From Pseudomonas sp. GGS8 (GTDB lineage: Bacteria; Pseudomonadota; Gammaproteobacteria; Pseudomonadales; Pseudomonadaceae), in assembly GCF_024168645.1 (NCBI RefSeq), contig NZ_JALJWF010000001.1, positions 5,645,501-5,709,500 on the forward strand: a stretch of DNA of 64,000 nt, given 5' to 3'. Numbering within the stretch: the first letter of the stretch is position 1; the number at the start of each line of letters is the position of its first letter. The notes under the pieces are model-generated. The model made no database searches and was not told where the DNA came from. It saw only the letters and a list, made by a program, of their open reading frames with translations. Shown here piece after piece: positions 7,957-17,719 of this stretch. The translations under genes were made by a program, and so were the position numbers.

Positions 7957-8565
7957 TTATGCGGCGGCTGGGACACCGCTGTGAAAGCGGAACTCCACGT
8001 CCGGCGATTCGATCAGTTCCTGCTCGGCAGCACGAACCCGGTCAATGACCTGCGCAATGTCCTTGGCATCCCCGTACTGGTAGGCCAGCTTCAGATAACC
8101 CTGGAAATGCCGCGCTTCGCTTTTCAGCAGGCCGAAATAGAACTTGCCCAGTTCCTCATCCAGATGCGGCACCAACGCCTCGAAACGCTCGCAACTGCGA
8201 GCTTCGATAAAGGCGCCGACCACCAGCGTATCCACCAGTTTCACCGGCTCGTGGCTGCGCACCACTTTGCGCAGCCCCGAGGCGTAACGCCCGGCGGACA
8301 ACTGCCGCAGCTCGATCTTGCGTTTTTTCATCAAGCGCATGACCTGCTCGTGGTGCACCAGCTCTTCCCGGGCCAGACGCGACATCAGGTTGATCAGATC
8401 GACGTGCGAGTGATACTTGGCAATCAGGCTCAACGCCGTGCTGGCCGCCTTGAATTCGCAGTTTTTGTGGTCGATCAGCAGCGTTTCCTGATCGGCCAGC
8501 GCGGCCTGGACCCAACCGTCGGGCGTGCGGCAGCCGAGGAACTCGTGAATTTCGGGAAGGATCAT
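7957..8565 (-). CDS. miaE: tRNA-(ms2io6A)-hydroxylase MiaE
   Basis: This 202-residue helical di-iron monooxygenase hydroxylates the isopentenyl chain of ms2i6A37 in tRNAs that read UNN codons. Iron-ligand motifs are visible: NCEFKAA near residue 40, REELVHHEQV near 72, FIEARSCERF near 124 and KSEARHFQGYLKL near 152. The ATG at 8565 (MILPEIHEFLGC) is preferred; a TTG 24 bases upstream would add eight residues. The gene is followed by a REP and a terminator. Confidence 0.93.
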   Translation of the reverse strand: MILPEIHEFLGCRTPDGWVQAALADQETLLIDHKNCEFKAASTALSLIAKYHSHVDLINLMSRLAREELVHHEQVMRLMKKRKIELRQLSAGRYASGLRKVVRSHEPVKLVDTLVVGAFIEARSCERFEALVPHLDEELGKFYFGLLKSEARHFQGYLKLAYQYGDAKDIAQVIDRVRAAEQELIESPDVEFRFHSGVPAAA

Positions 8566-8724
8566 GGGGCTCACGGATAAAAGGTTCAAAACGAAGGGCG
8601 CCGATTATACCGGCCTGCCGACAGACCACCAGTCGCCACCGTTGATATGCATCAAGTCGCGAATGCCCGACCACCAACTATAGTTGTCCAACGCAGTGTT
8701 TTTACCTTCCTGGAGAACCCGATC

Positions 8725-9588
8725 ATGCAAGCCATTCGCAGCATTCTGGTGGTCATTGAACCCGAGCACTCGGAAAGCCTGGCGCTCAAACGGGCCAAAT
8801 TGATCGCGGGTGTGACCCAGGCTCATCTGCACCTGCTGGTCTGCGATAAAAAGCATGATCACAGCGCGATGCTTGGCGTGCTCAAGGCGGCCCTGCTGGC
8901 GGACGGTTACAACGTCACCACCGAGCAAGCCTGGAACGAAAGCCTGCACGATACCATTATCGACGTGCAGCAGGCCGAAGGCTGCGGGCTAGTGGTCAAA
9001 CAGCATTATCCCGACAGCCCGCTGAAAAAGGCCCTGCTGACCCCGGCGGACTGGAAACTGCTGCGCTACTGCCCGACGCCCGTGTTGCTGGTGAAAACCG
9101 CCAAACCCTGGGCCGGTGGCGTGATCCTGGCGGCCATTGATGTCGGCAACATGGATGGCGAACACCGCACCTTGCACGCCAGCATCATCGATCATGGCTA
9201 CGACATTGCCAGCCTGGCCAAAGCCCATTTGCATGTCATCAGCGCCCATCCATCGCCGATGCTGTCGGCGGCCGATCCGACGATGCAGCTCAAGGAAACC
9301 ATCGAGGCTCGTTACCGCGAGCAGTGCCAGGCGTTCCAGGCCGAGTTCGACATCGACGACGATCACCTGCACATCGAGGAAGGCCCGGCGGATGTGTTGA
9401 TTCCGTTTATGGCCCATAAGCTGGCGGCCTCCGTGACGGTGATCGGCACGGTGGCGCGGACCGGGTTGTCCGGGGCGTTGATCGGGAATACGGCGGAAGT
9501 GGTGCTTGATGCGCTGGAGAGCGACGTGCTGGTGCTCAAGCCGGACGAGATCATGGATCATCTGGAAGAGATCGTGACCCAGCATTGA
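8725..9588 (+). CDS. Tandem universal stress protein (UspE-like)
   Basis: The 287-residue product is made of two Usp folds. The first begins IRSILVVIEPEHS. The second carries HLHVISAH near residue 168 and the nucleotide-loop region SVTVIGTVARTGLSGALIGN near 245, followed by LDALESDVLVLKPDE. UspE-type tandem proteins are cytoplasmic and are linked to stress survival and motility or adhesion switching, but a reaction is not established. The ATG at 8725 follows CTGGAGAA. It is divergent from miaE over a 159-base control region. A REP pair follows. Confidence 0.9.
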   Translation: MQAIRSILVVIEPEHSESLALKRAKLIAGVTQAHLHLLVCDKKHDHSAMLGVLKAALLADGYNVTTEQAWNESLHDTIIDVQQAEGCGLVVKQHYPDSPLKKALLTPADWKLLRYCPTPVLLVKTAKPWAGGVILAAIDVGNMDGEHRTLHASIIDHGYDIASLAKAHLHVISAHPSPMLSAADPTMQLKETIEARYREQCQAFQAEFDIDDDHLHIEEGPADVLIPFMAHKLAASVTVIGTVARTGLSGALIGNTAEVVLDALESDVLVLKPDEIMDHLEEIVTQH

Positions 9589-9612
9589 GATTTGTAGTGA
9601 CTGGCCGGACGC

Positions 9613-9689
9613 CATCGCGAGCAGGCTCGCTCCCACATTGGATCTGTGTCGTTCACAAATCCCCTGTGGGAGCGAGCCTGCTCGCGATG
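9613..9689. repeat. REP hairpin pair between convergent genes
   Basis: CATCGCGAGCAGGCTCGCTC and GAGCGAGCCTGCTCGCGATG face each other, separated by about 35 bases. The sequence is almost the same as the pair at 5628-5704 but inverted as a whole. Confidence 0.9.
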
Positions 9690-9692
9690 CTC

Positions 9693-10163
9693 TTAACCGC
9701 CGAAGGCGTCTTTTAGAAATCCCGGCGCGATGTAGCGCTGGTAATGCGCCTCCGAGAGCAGGAAAAATTCCCGATCAATGGCATCGCGCAATTCCGGCAG
9801 GTTCCAGTCGCGAAACTCCGGCAGCAACACCATCCCGTAGGCTTCCAGGTTGTTGATGACCCGTGCGCCCCGGGCGATCAGCTGATAAGCCCAGCAATAC
9901 TCCGACTGATGCGGCACAAAGCGGATCTTGCGCTGTTCCAGCTGCATTCTTAGAAGTGCAGGATCGAAAATTTCTACCTTGGCGGCCATCACCTGGGACA
10001 ACAGCTGCTCAAGACGCAACCACACCGCGCGTTTTTCTTCCTCGTCGTAACCGTTCCAGTGGATCACTTCGTGGTGGAAACGCTTGCAGCCACGGCACAC
10101 CAAATCACCGTAAACAGTGGAGCAGAGGCCGACGCAGGGGGTCTTGATGGTCTGATTGGGCAT
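9693..10163 (-). CDS. DUF1289 domain-containing protein
   Basis: The 156-residue product has an N-terminal Cys-rich DUF1289 motif (TPCVGLCSTVYG then VCRGCKRFHHEV) that could bind a metal or Fe-S centre. A helical tail of unknown role follows, with EEEKRAVWLRLEQLL after the motif. The function is not known. It is divergent from acnB. The ATG at 10163 (MPNQTIKTPCVG) is preferred to an ATG five codons upstream because the conserved motif begins right after it. Confidence 0.8.
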   Translation of the reverse strand: MPNQTIKTPCVGLCSTVYGDLVCRGCKRFHHEVIHWNGYDEEEKRAVWLRLEQLLSQVMAAKVEIFDPALLRMQLEQRKIRFVPHQSEYCWAYQLIARGARVINNLEAYGMVLLPEFRDWNLPELRDAIDREFFLLSEAHYQRYIAPGFLKDAFGG

Positions 10164-10250
10164 AGGTAGGCAAAACACGGGAAAGCAGAACAGGTCGGCA
10201 TGTTAGCCCTTTGTCTAACATTCATCACCCCTCAAAATTCGGGGGCTAAC

Positions 10251-10279
10251 TTACCTTTAAATTTTTTTTGCCGTAGAAT
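10251..10279 (+). promoter_or_regulatory. Candidate sigma-70 promoter for acnB
   Basis: TTACCT and TAGAAT are spaced 17 bases, after an AT-rich run. They lie about 290 bases before the acnB start, which would give a long leader. The match is by eye only. Confidence 0.4.
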
Positions 10280-10301
10280 CAGCCAGCCTTTTAAGGCGCC
10301 A

Positions 10302-10433
10302 ATGTCCGTTAAGAAGCTGTTTTCAAAGCGTCACGAGCACAGTCGTTCCTTCAGAGCGGTGTTGGCGAAGGGTTTTTCCAGCGGGGAAAAGCCCAACGCC
10401 AACCCTCATCAGCTCCCCGTTCTGCAGGCGTAA
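10302..10433 (+). CDS. Possible 43-codon leader ORF upstream of acnB
   Basis: An ATG with AAGG five to eight bases before it opens a basic 43-residue peptide (MSVKKLFSKRHEHSRSFR...). It lies wholly inside the long leader between the candidate promoter and acnB. No family is recognised. It could be a small protein, a regulatory upstream ORF or chance; only conservation would decide. Confidence 0.3.
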   Translation: MSVKKLFSKRHEHSRSFRAVLAKGFSSGEKPNANPHQLPVLQA

Positions 10434-10572
10434 AACTTTGAAAGCAGCTTCTGTAAGGAATTGCCGGTAATTCTGGCTAAGCGGCCCACAACGCCACACA
10501 GCGCATGAGTACGGCAATTTCGGGATGAGCGTCCCGGACACCCATTTGGGACCACTGATGAGGGTAATAACT

Positions 10573-13173
10573 GTGCTTGAAGCCTACCGCAAACATATCG
10601 AAGAGCGTGCAGCACTGGGTATCGTTCCCCAGCCACTTAACGCCGAACAAACTGCAGGCCTGGTCGAGCTGCTGAAGAATCCCCCGGCTGGCGAAGAAGC
10701 TTTCCTCGTTGACCTGATCACCAATCGCGTTCCGCCAGGAGTGGACGAAGCCGCCTATGTAAAGGCCGGTTTCCTGTCTGCCCTCGCCAAGGGCGAAGCC
10801 AAATCCCCTCTGATCGACAAGAAACGCGCTGTTGAACTGCTCGGCACCATGCAGGGCGGCTACAACATCGTGACCCTGGTAAACCTGCTGGACGACGCCG
10901 AACTGGCACCCGTAGCTGCCGAAGAACTCAAGCACACCCTGCTGATGTTCGACGCCTTCCACGACGTGGCTGAAAAAGCCAAGAACGGCAACGTTCACGC
11001 CAAAGGCGTTCTGCAATCCTGGGCCGACGGCGAGTGGTTCAAGAACCGCCCTGTGCTGGCCGACAAGATCAGTCTGCGCGTGTTCAAGGTGACTGGCGAA
11101 ACCAACACCGACGACCTGTCCCCTGCCCCGGATGCCTGGTCCCGCCCGGATATCCCGCTGCACGCCCTGGCCATGCTGAAAATGGCTCGCGACGGCATCG
11201 TGCCGGACGTCCAAGGCTCCATCGGTCCGATGAAGCAGATCGAAGAAATGCGCAACGCCGGCTTCCCGATCGCCTACGTCGGCGACGTGGTCGGTACCGG
11301 TTCTTCGCGTAAATCGGCCACCAACTCGGTGCTGTGGTTCTTCGGCGACGACGTTCCTTACGTGCCGAACAAGCGTGCTGGCGGTTTCTGCTTCGGCAGC
11401 AAGATCGCTCCGATCTTCTACAACACCATGGAAGATGCCGGCGCACTGCCAATCGAATTCGATGTGACCAACATCAACATGGGCGACGTGATCGACCTGT
11501 ACCCGCACGCAGGTAAAGTCTGCAAGCACGGTACCGACGAAGTCATCACCACCTTCGAAATGAAGACCCCAGTGCTGTTGGACGAAGTCCGTGCCGGCGG
11601 TCGTATTCCGCTGATCATCGGCCGTGGCCTGACCGAGAAGGCTCGCGCCGAACTGGGTCTGCCACCTTCGAACCTGTTCAAACTGCCGGAAGCCCCGGCT
11701 GAAAGCACCAAGGGTTACACCCTGGCGCAGAAAATGGTCGGCAAGGCATGCGGCGTGACTGGCGTTCGTCCAGGCACCTACTGCGAACCGAAAATGACCA
11801 CCGTCGGCTCCCAGGACACCACTGGCCCGATGACCCGTGACGAACTCAAAGACCTGGCGTGCCTGGGCTTCTCGACCGATCTGGTGATGCAGTCCTTCTG
11901 CCACACCGCGGCCTATCCAAAGCCGATCGACGTGACCACCCACCACACCCTGCCTGACTTCATCATGACCCGCGGCGGCGTGTCCCTGCGTCCGGGCGAC
12001 GGCATCATCCACAGCTGGCTGAACCGCATGCTGCTGCCGGACACCGTCGGTACCGGTGGTGACTCGCACACCCGTTTCCCGATCGGTATCTCGTTCCCGG
12101 CCGGTTCCGGTCTGGTCGCGTTCGCCGCAGCCACCGGCGTTATGCCGCTGGACATGCCGGAATCGATCCTGGTTCGCTTCAAGGGCAAACTGCAACCGGG
12201 CGTCACCCTGCGTGACCTGGTTCATGCCATCCCTTACTACGCGATCCAGAAAGGCCTGCTGACCGTCGAGAAGAAAGGCAAGAAGAACGCCTTCTCCGGC
12301 CGCATCCTGGAGATCGAAGGTCTGGAAACCCTGACCGTCGAGCAAGCCTTCGAACTGTCCGACGCCTCGGCCGAACGTTCGGCTGCCGGTTGCACCATCA
12401 AGCTGTCCAAAGAGTCGATCGCCGAGTACCTGCAATCGAACATCACCCTGCTGCGCTGGATGATCGGCGAAGGCTACGGCGATGCCCGTACTCTGGAACG
12501 TCGCGCTCAAGCGATGGAAGCCTGGTTGGCCAACCCTGAGCTGCTGGAAGCTGACAAAGACGCCGAATACGCCGAAATCATCGAGATCGACCTGGCCGAC
12601 GTCAAAGAGCCTGTGCTCTGCGCGCCGAACGACCCGGACGACGCTCGTCTGCTCTCCAGCGTCGCTGGCGAGAAGATCGACGAAGTGTTCATCGGTTCTT
12701 GCATGACCAACATCGGTCACTTCCGCGCTGCCGGCAAGTTGCTGGAACAGGTCAAAGGTCAGCTGCCAACCCGTCTGTGGCTGTCGCCGCCGACCAAAAT
12801 GGACGCTCACCAGCTGACCGAAGAAGGCTACTACGGCATCTACGGCAAGGCCGGCGCACGCATGGAAATGCCAGGCTGCTCGCTGTGCATGGGTAACCAG
12901 GCACGTGTAGAGCCGAACTCCACCGTGGTGTCGACGTCGACCCGTAACTTCCCGAACCGTCTGGGGGACGGCGCGAACGTCTACCTGGCTTCGGCCGAGC
13001 TGGCGTCCGTTGCGTCCATCCTGGGTCGCCTGCCGACCGTCGAGGAGTACATGGAATACGCTGGCAAGATCGACAGCATGGCGGCCGATGTTTACCGCTA
13101 CCTGTCCTTCGACCAGATCGCCGAGTTCCGTGAAGCTGCTGCGAACGCCAACATCCCGGTCGTTCAAGCCTAA
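10573..13173 (+). CDS. acnB: Bifunctional aconitate hydratase 2 / 2-methylisocitrate dehydratase AcnB
   Basis: The 866-residue TCA-cycle enzyme interconverts citrate and isocitrate through a [4Fe-4S] cluster. The AcnB order is seen: a HEAT-like N-terminal domain ([15 protein letters not shown]), a swivel domain ([32 protein letters not shown]), then the catalytic core with [21 protein letters not shown] and CSLCMGNQ, which hold the cluster cysteines. The start is taken as GTG at 10573 because family proteins begin (M)[11 protein letters not shown] and GAGGG lies eight bases before it; an in-frame ATG at 10525 would add an atypical tail. Loss of the cluster turns AcnB into an RNA-binding regulator in enterobacteria. 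Confidence 0.96.
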   Translation: MLEAYRKHIEERAALGIVPQPLNAEQTAGLVELLKNPPAGEEAFLVDLITNRVPPGVDEAAYVKAGFLSALAKGEAKSPLIDKKRAVELLGTMQGGYNIVTLVNLLDDAELAPVAAEELKHTLLMFDAFHDVAEKAKNGNVHAKGVLQSWADGEWFKNRPVLADKISLRVFKVTGETNTDDLSPAPDAWSRPDIPLHALAMLKMARDGIVPDVQGSIGPMKQIEEMRNAGFPIAYVGDVVGTGSSRKSATNSVLWFFGDDVPYVPNKRAGGFCFGSKIAPIFYNTMEDAGALPIEFDVTNINMGDVIDLYPHAGKVCKHGTDEVITTFEMKTPVLLDEVRAGGRIPLIIGRGLTEKARAELGLPPSNLFKLPEAPAESTKGYTLAQKMVGKACGVTGVRPGTYCEPKMTTVGSQDTTGPMTRDELKDLACLGFSTDLVMQSFCHTAAYPKPIDVTTHHTLPDFIMTRGGVSLRPGDGIIHSWLNRMLLPDTVGTGGDSHTRFPIGISFPAGSGLVAFAAATGVMPLDMPESILVRFKGKLQPGVTLRDLVHAIPYYAIQKGLLTVEKKGKKNAFSGRILEIEGLETLTVEQAFELSDASAERSAAGCTIKLSKESIAEYLQSNITLLRWMIGEGYGDARTLERRAQAMEAWLANPELLEADKDAEYAEIIEIDLADVKEPVLCAPNDPDDARLLSSVAGEKIDEVFIGSCMTNIGHFRAAGKLLEQVKGQLPTRLWLSPPTKMDAHQLTEEGYYGIYGKAGARMEMPGCSLCMGNQARVEPNSTVVSTSTRNFPNRLGDGANVYLASAELASVASILGRLPTVEEYMEYAGKIDSMAADVYRYLSFDQIAEFREAAANANIPVVQA

Positions 13174-13188
13174 CGTTACAACGCCATG

Positions 13189-13226
13189 AAAAACGCCGCC
13201 CATCGTGAGATGAGCGGCGTTTTTTT
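13189..13226 (+). terminator. Rho-independent terminator of acnB
   Basis: The stem AAAAACGCCGC / GCGGCGTTTTT has an inner CATC-GTGA-GATG hairpin and a run of seven T. It starts 15 bases after the acnB stop. Confidence 0.92.
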
Positions 13227-13321
13227 ATGCCTGACGTCGATTGCCCAGCTACGCTTTGCCTGATGTCGGCACCAGGACAGCGTGCCACGAGGCCTGGCAG
13301 GCCTCAACTCACGGAGGAGTC

Positions 13322-14002
13322 ATGCGAGTCATCTTGATCGCCATCGGTTCGGCCGATGACATTTTTCCCTTCATTGGCCTGGCCAATGCGCTGAACCTGC
13401 GCGGTCATCGCGCGACTCTGTGCAGCCTGCCGGCGTTCAAGGCCACCCTCGAGCAGTACGGGCTGGAATTCGAACCGTTATGCCAGGAAGGCACCGACGA
13501 GCCACCCCGCCTCCACGGCTCGAAAACCGCCTTGGCTATGCAGTGGAACGCCGCCTCACACCTGCTCGAACCGACCTATGACTACCTCGCGGCGCGGCGT
13601 CACGAGGACATCGTGGTGGTGGGTTCGTTTTGGGCGCTGGGCGCACGCGTGGCCCAGGAGAGGTTTTGCATTGCGTACCTTTCGGTACAAATTTCACCGT
13701 TCTTGCGCGAGACCCATCGGCTGATGCTGGACCGACTCTGTGCGCCACAACTCAACGCGTTTCGAGCCAGAAAGGGCTTGGGCGGGACGGTCCAGCACGT
13801 TGTCAGCCAATGGATGCATTCGCCGGACGGCGTGATCAGCCTCTGCCCCGAGTGGTTCGCACCGCAGCAAGCCGCTGCGCCGGCCACCCTGTGCAAGGCC
13901 TGCGAAAAAGCCGTTGCGGCCATCGAGCATTGTCACCAGCGAACCAAAGGTCGTCTGACCGGGCATTCGAAGGGGGCGATCAACCGGGACAGCCCGGATT
14001 GA
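13322..14002 (+). pseudogene. Internally deleted RhlB-like UDP/dTDP-glycosyltransferase
   Basis: The 226-residue frame starts like RhlB-type rhamnosyltransferases (MRVILIAIGSADDIFPFIGL, then HEDIVVVGSFWALGARVA) and keeps QWMHSPDGVISLCPEWFAP. It then jumps straight to a tail resembling the RhlB C-terminus (CEKAVAAIEHCHQRTKG). The usual length is about 420-430 residues. About 190 residues, including the whole nucleotide-sugar binding domain, are missing, and a further stretch is lost between QISPF and LDRLCAPQLNAF. The frame nevertheless stays open and keeps a GGAGGAG ribosome site. It cannot be a working GT-B transferase. It may be a decayed gene or a repurposed N-terminal domain; no rhlA lies beside it. 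The RhlB comparison is from memory. Confidence 0.7.
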
Positions 14003-14014
14003 TCGCCCGCTGTT

Positions 14015-15295
14015 TCAGGCGCTGAGTGAGTAGATCAACGCCGAAATCGCCACCAGGCCCACCAGCGTCACGAAGACGTTGGAGGCTTGGCCACGGTAAC
14101 GCGCCATGGCCGGCACCTTGCGGATCGCGTACATCGGCATCAGGAACAGGATCGCCGCGATGACCGGGCCACCGAGGGTTTCGATCATGCCGAGAATGCT
14201 CGGGTTCAGGGTCGCGACAATCCAGCAGACCACCAGCATGAATGCCGCGGTCATGCGGTCCAGGGTTTTCGGCGCCGGGCGTTTACCGCTCTTGACGATC
14301 AGGCCCTTCAAGCCTTCGCTGGCGCCGATGTAGTGGCCCAGGAACGACTTGGAAATGGCCACGAAGGCAATCAACGGCGCCGCGAAGGCGATGGTCGGGT
14401 TGCTGAAGTGGTTGGCCAGGTACGACAGGATCGACAGGTTCTGCGCCTTGGCTTCCGCCAGTTGCGCCGGCGACAGAGTCAGCACGCAACTGAAGACGAA
14501 GAACAGCACCATCACCACCATCAAGAGGTGGGCGCGGGACAGGATCTGCGAGCTGCGCTCTTGGGCATGAGTGCCGTAGCGACGTTTCTGGTCCACCGCG
14601 AACGCCGAAATGATCGGCGAGTGGTTGAACGAGAACACCATCACCGGAATCGCCAGCCACAGGGTGTGCAGCAGCGCCGACGACTCAGGCAGCGTGGACG
14701 CGGTGCTGAGGATGCCACCGCTCCAGTGAGGAATCAGGAACACCGCCAGGAACAGCAGCGCGACGATGAACGGATACACCATCAGGCTCATGGCCTTGAC
14801 GATCACCTGTTCACCGCAACGCACCACCGCCAGCAGGCCGAGAATCAGCACGAACGACAGCACGGCGCGCGGTGGCGGCATGATATGCAGTTGATGTTCG
14901 AGGAAACTGCCCACGGTGTTGGTCAGGGCCACGCTGTAGATCAGCAGGATCGGGAAGATCGCGAAGAAATACAGCAAGGTGATCAACGCGCCGGCCTTGA
15001 TGCCGAAATGTTCTTCCACCACTTCGGTGATGTCCGCGCCTTCGCGGCCGGACAACACAAAGCGGGTCAGGCCACGGTGCGCGTAAAACGTCATGGGGAA
15101 CGCCAGCAACGCCAGGATCAGCAGCGGCCAAAAGCCGCCCAGCCCCGCGTTGATCGGCAAAAACAGGGTACCGGCCCCGATTGCCGTGCCAAACAGGCCC
15201 AGCATCCAGGTGGTGTCATGGCGATTCCAGCTTTCGAGGCTCGCTGGTGTCGCCGCTACATAGCGTTCGTCGACGCTATTGGCCTGATCATTCAT
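14015..15295 (-). CDS. HAAAP-family amino acid transporter (serine/threonine type)
   Basis: The 426-residue inner-membrane protein has about eleven hydrophobic segments. It carries the SdaC/TdcC-like start WMLGLFGTAIGAGTLFLPI (about 31-50) and FPMTFYAHRGLTRF. The hydroxy/aromatic amino acid permease family imports serine, threonine or aromatic amino acids by H+ symport; SdaC-like length and motifs favour serine or threonine. The ATG at 15295 has GGAGA upstream and is preferred to an ATG nine codons earlier. It stands alone, convergent with the glycosyltransferase remnant. Confidence 0.85.
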   Translation of the reverse strand: MNDQANSVDERYVAATPASLESWNRHDTTWMLGLFGTAIGAGTLFLPINAGLGGFWPLLILALLAFPMTFYAHRGLTRFVLSGREGADITEVVEEHFGIKAGALITLLYFFAIFPILLIYSVALTNTVGSFLEHQLHIMPPPRAVLSFVLILGLLAVVRCGEQVIVKAMSLMVYPFIVALLFLAVFLIPHWSGGILSTASTLPESSALLHTLWLAIPVMVFSFNHSPIISAFAVDQKRRYGTHAQERSSQILSRAHLLMVVMVLFFVFSCVLTLSPAQLAEAKAQNLSILSYLANHFSNPTIAFAAPLIAFVAISKSFLGHYIGASEGLKGLIVKSGKRPAPKTLDRMTAAFMLVVCWIVATLNPSILGMIETLGGPVIAAILFLMPMYAIRKVPAMARYRGQASNVFVTLVGLVAISALIYSLSA

Positions 15296-15659
15296 CCGGT
15301 CGGATCTCCGCTTTCCGGTCACTTGCCACCCGACCAGGACGAGTCGGAAAAACCCGACAGGCAGCGCCCTGGCCGAAACAGGGGCGCGATTGTCCGGGAT
15401 TCGTCAGCAGAAGCAAAGACTTAGCTGAGCAACGGTTATGCGTATCAGATTCTCTCGTAGGAGCGAGCGGACAAACTCCCACCACCTGCCGCGCTCTGAT
15501 CTAGTGTTGTATCTAAGAAGCTCGCCGGTATCGCCAACGCCTGTACGGGTGCTTGCCAACCAATAGCCTATGATCGCAGACCATTGCCAATCTGCTCTGG
15601 AGTCAGCAATCTGACGCGACGTTCGAGCCCCGACACTCCGCTACCCACAGGAGCCCAGC
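15296..15659. other. Divergent intergenic stretch
   Basis: This stretch of about 360 bases lies between the transporter and the 2-hydroxyacid dehydrogenase genes. It holds a short REP-like fragment (GTAGGAGCGAGCGG near 15458) without a partner arm. No gene or clear promoter was recognised. Confidence 0.5.
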
Positions 15660-16631
15660 ATGACCGCAACCGTTCTGGTACTGGTTGAAACCATCAATGA
15701 ATACCTGCCGATTCTCGAACATCAGGGGTTTCATTTGATCCTGGCCCCAACCCCGGCCGAGCGCGCCGCCGCCATTGCCCGACAGGGCAACCAGATCGAT
15801 GCGGTGCTGACGCGTGGCCCATTGGGCCTGTATGCCAATGAAATCGCCGCCCTGCCCAACCTCAAGATCATCTGCGTGATCGGCGCCGGTTACGAACACG
15901 TCGACCTGCAGGCCGCCGTCAACCGGGGGATCACCGTGACCAACGGCGCCGGCGTCAATGCCTCCTCCGTTGCCGATCACGCCATGGCGTTGCTGCTGGC
16001 CCTGGTTCGTGACATCCCTCGGGCCGATGCTGCCGTCCGTCGGGGCGAGTGGCCGAAAATCATGCGTCCTTCGCTGTCTGGCAAACACATAGGCATCCTC
16101 GGCCTCGGTGCCGTTGGCCTCGCTATCGCCAAACGTGCCGCCAACGGCTTCGACATGAGGGTGAGTTACCACAACCGCCAACATCGCAGCGACGTGCCCT
16201 ACAGCTATTGCTCGACGCCGACCGAGCTGGCACGCCATTCGGACTTTCTGATAGTTGCCACCCCAGGCGGGATCGGCACCCAGCACCTGATCAACCGGCA
16301 GGTGCTTGATGCCCTGGGGCCCAACGGCTTCCTCGTCAACATTGCCCGAGCCAGTGTGGTCGTCACGGCAGACCTGATCACCGCGCTCGAACAACGGCGA
16401 ATCGCCGGTGCCGCACTGGATGTCTTCGACAACGAACCCCAGGTGCCGGACGCCCTCAAGGGGTTGGCCAATGTGATTCTGACCCCGCATGTCGCCGGCT
16501 TGTCGCCGGAGGCCACCCAAGGCACTGTCGAACTGGCCGGCAAAAACATGACGGCGTTTTTTTCCGGTCAACCGGTACTGACCCCTATTGCGTTACCGCC
16601 GCCGTCGGCAGCCACCCGGCTCAATCACTAA
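15660..16631 (+). CDS. D-isomer-specific 2-hydroxyacid dehydrogenase
   Basis: The 323-residue NAD(P)-dependent oxidoreductase reduces a 2-oxo acid such as glyoxylate or hydroxypyruvate. The Rossmann motif is GILGLGAVGLAIAKR (about 144-158). The catalytic Arg is in LVNIARASVV, Glu in DVFDNEPQVP and His in LTPHVAG. VIGAGYEHVDL is the typical second substrate motif. AGGAG precedes the ATG. It is convergent with the end of tssA and only two bases overlap between their stop regions. Substrate is not predictable from sequence alone. Confidence 0.92.
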   Translation: MTATVLVLVETINEYLPILEHQGFHLILAPTPAERAAAIARQGNQIDAVLTRGPLGLYANEIAALPNLKIICVIGAGYEHVDLQAAVNRGITVTNGAGVNASSVADHAMALLLALVRDIPRADAAVRRGEWPKIMRPSLSGKHIGILGLGAVGLAIAKRAANGFDMRVSYHNRQHRSDVPYSYCSTPTELARHSDFLIVATPGGIGTQHLINRQVLDALGPNGFLVNIARASVVVTADLITALEQRRIAGAALDVFDNEPQVPDALKGLANVILTPHVAGLSPEATQGTVELAGKNMTAFFSGQPVLTPIALPPPSAATRLNH

Positions 16632-17719
16632 AGAACGCCCAACAGCGTCCAGAGTCGCCGGGATTCGGCATCGGCGCTGATCAGTTCGCCCAGCAGCTCG
16701 CTCAGGGGCTTGTTGCCCCACTCCACGCCCCGTTTGATCAGATAGGGCACCGGGCTGTGGGGTTCGGTGCGCGCCAGGTACTCGGCGATCAGCAGCAACT
16801 GCCGGTACGCCTCTTCACGATTCGCCGGTTCGCTGAACACCTGGGGCGTCGGGATAACCTCCGGCACAGCGACCGGGCTCGATGCTGCAACCACAGGCGT
16901 TTCGACGGGCGGTGCCGGGGTCGGTTTTCGTGGATGCATGGCGATGAACTCCTGAACCAGCGTCAACAACGCGTCGATTACGTCCTGCAACGCCTTGAAG
17001 CCTGGGGCCTGGTTTCCGAGAAAAGCGTCGCTCCACACCTCCAGGCGCTGCAAGTGCTGCTGGCTGAGCAACAGACTGCCCTGGCTGCGCAACCAGAATG
17101 ACAACGGTGTGGCGCGAATCTGTTCAGTGAGTTTTTTCTGTTCGTTGCGCGCGTTCTCGGCCAACGTCTTGGCCGCTTTACTGTCGCTGCCCTGCACCTG
17201 TTGCACCTGCAACCGACGCCAGGCATCCAGGCAGAAGCCATCGAATTCGTGGTTGTGCGGTTCGAACAGCGGCACTCGGGTCAGCAACACTTCAGCGTAG
17301 CGTCGAGCCAGCCATTCCAGCGGTATCACCCGCCATGACTGGTCGCCGTCCTCAGCCTGTGGGTGCAGGTGTTCGGGATAGCGCTCGCATAACCCGGCCA
17401 CCAGCGCCAGGCTCCCTGGCAATCCATCGAGCCCGTCCTGATGCAGCCAGGCCTCCCCCAGCCAGGCGCTGAGCATCAAATCCTTGCTGCGTTCGAGCAG
17501 CAGGCTTGTAGTCAGTTTCTCCAGTTCCGGCCACTGAGCGCGCTTGATCGACGACTGCCACACCCCCGTCGGCAAACTGGTGTCGTCCTCTCGGCGCAGT
17601 TCGCGCAACCGGTCGAACTCGGGTTCATAACGCAAATCCTGACCACAAGGGGCGTCATCGCTGATCGGCTCGAGCAGTTGCGCGATCAGTTCCGGCAACG
17701 GTGTTGAAGGTTGATTCAC
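16628..17719 (-). CDS. tssA: T6SS cap/baseplate protein TssA
   Basis: The 363-residue product has an N-terminal ImpA domain (PISDDAPCGQDLRYEPEFDRL, about 17-37). The middle region is followed by a Pro/Ala linker (about 265-290) and a short C-terminal domain (EEAYRQLLLIAEYLARTEPH, PYLIKRGVEWGNKPLSELL) of the TssA family. TssA caps and coordinates sheath polymerisation from the baseplate. The start overlaps the tssM stop (ATGA), so it is last in the leftward tssJ-K-L-M-A operon, the order of HSI-III. Confidence 0.93.
   Translation of the reverse strand: MNQPSTPLPELIAQLLEPISDDAPCGQDLRYEPEFDRLRELRREDDTSLPTGVWQSSIKRAQWPELEKLTTSLLLERSKDLMLSAWLGEAWLHQDGLDGLPGSLALVAGLCERYPEHLHPQAEDGDQSWRVIPLEWLARRYAEVLLTRVPLFEPHNHEFDGFCLDAWRRLQVQQVQGSDSKAAKTLAENARNEQKKLTEQIRATPLSFWLRSQGSLLLSQQHLQRLEVWSDAFLGNQAPGFKALQDVIDALLTLVQEFIAMHPRKPTPAPPVETPVVAASSPVAVPEVIPTPQVFSEPANREEAYRQLLLIAEYLARTEPHSPVPYLIKRGVEWGNKPLSELLGELISADAESRRLWTLLGVL

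Noticed and set aside
10477-13203. A 908-codon open frame antisense to acnB
   Set aside because: It is the mirror of a strongly GC-biased coding sequence; acnB is certain and the antisense product has no family features.
14087-15424. A 445-codon frame opposite the amino acid transporter gene
   Set aside because: It is a Gln/Arg/His-rich shadow product of the opposite strand; the transporter has clear membrane segments and motifs.
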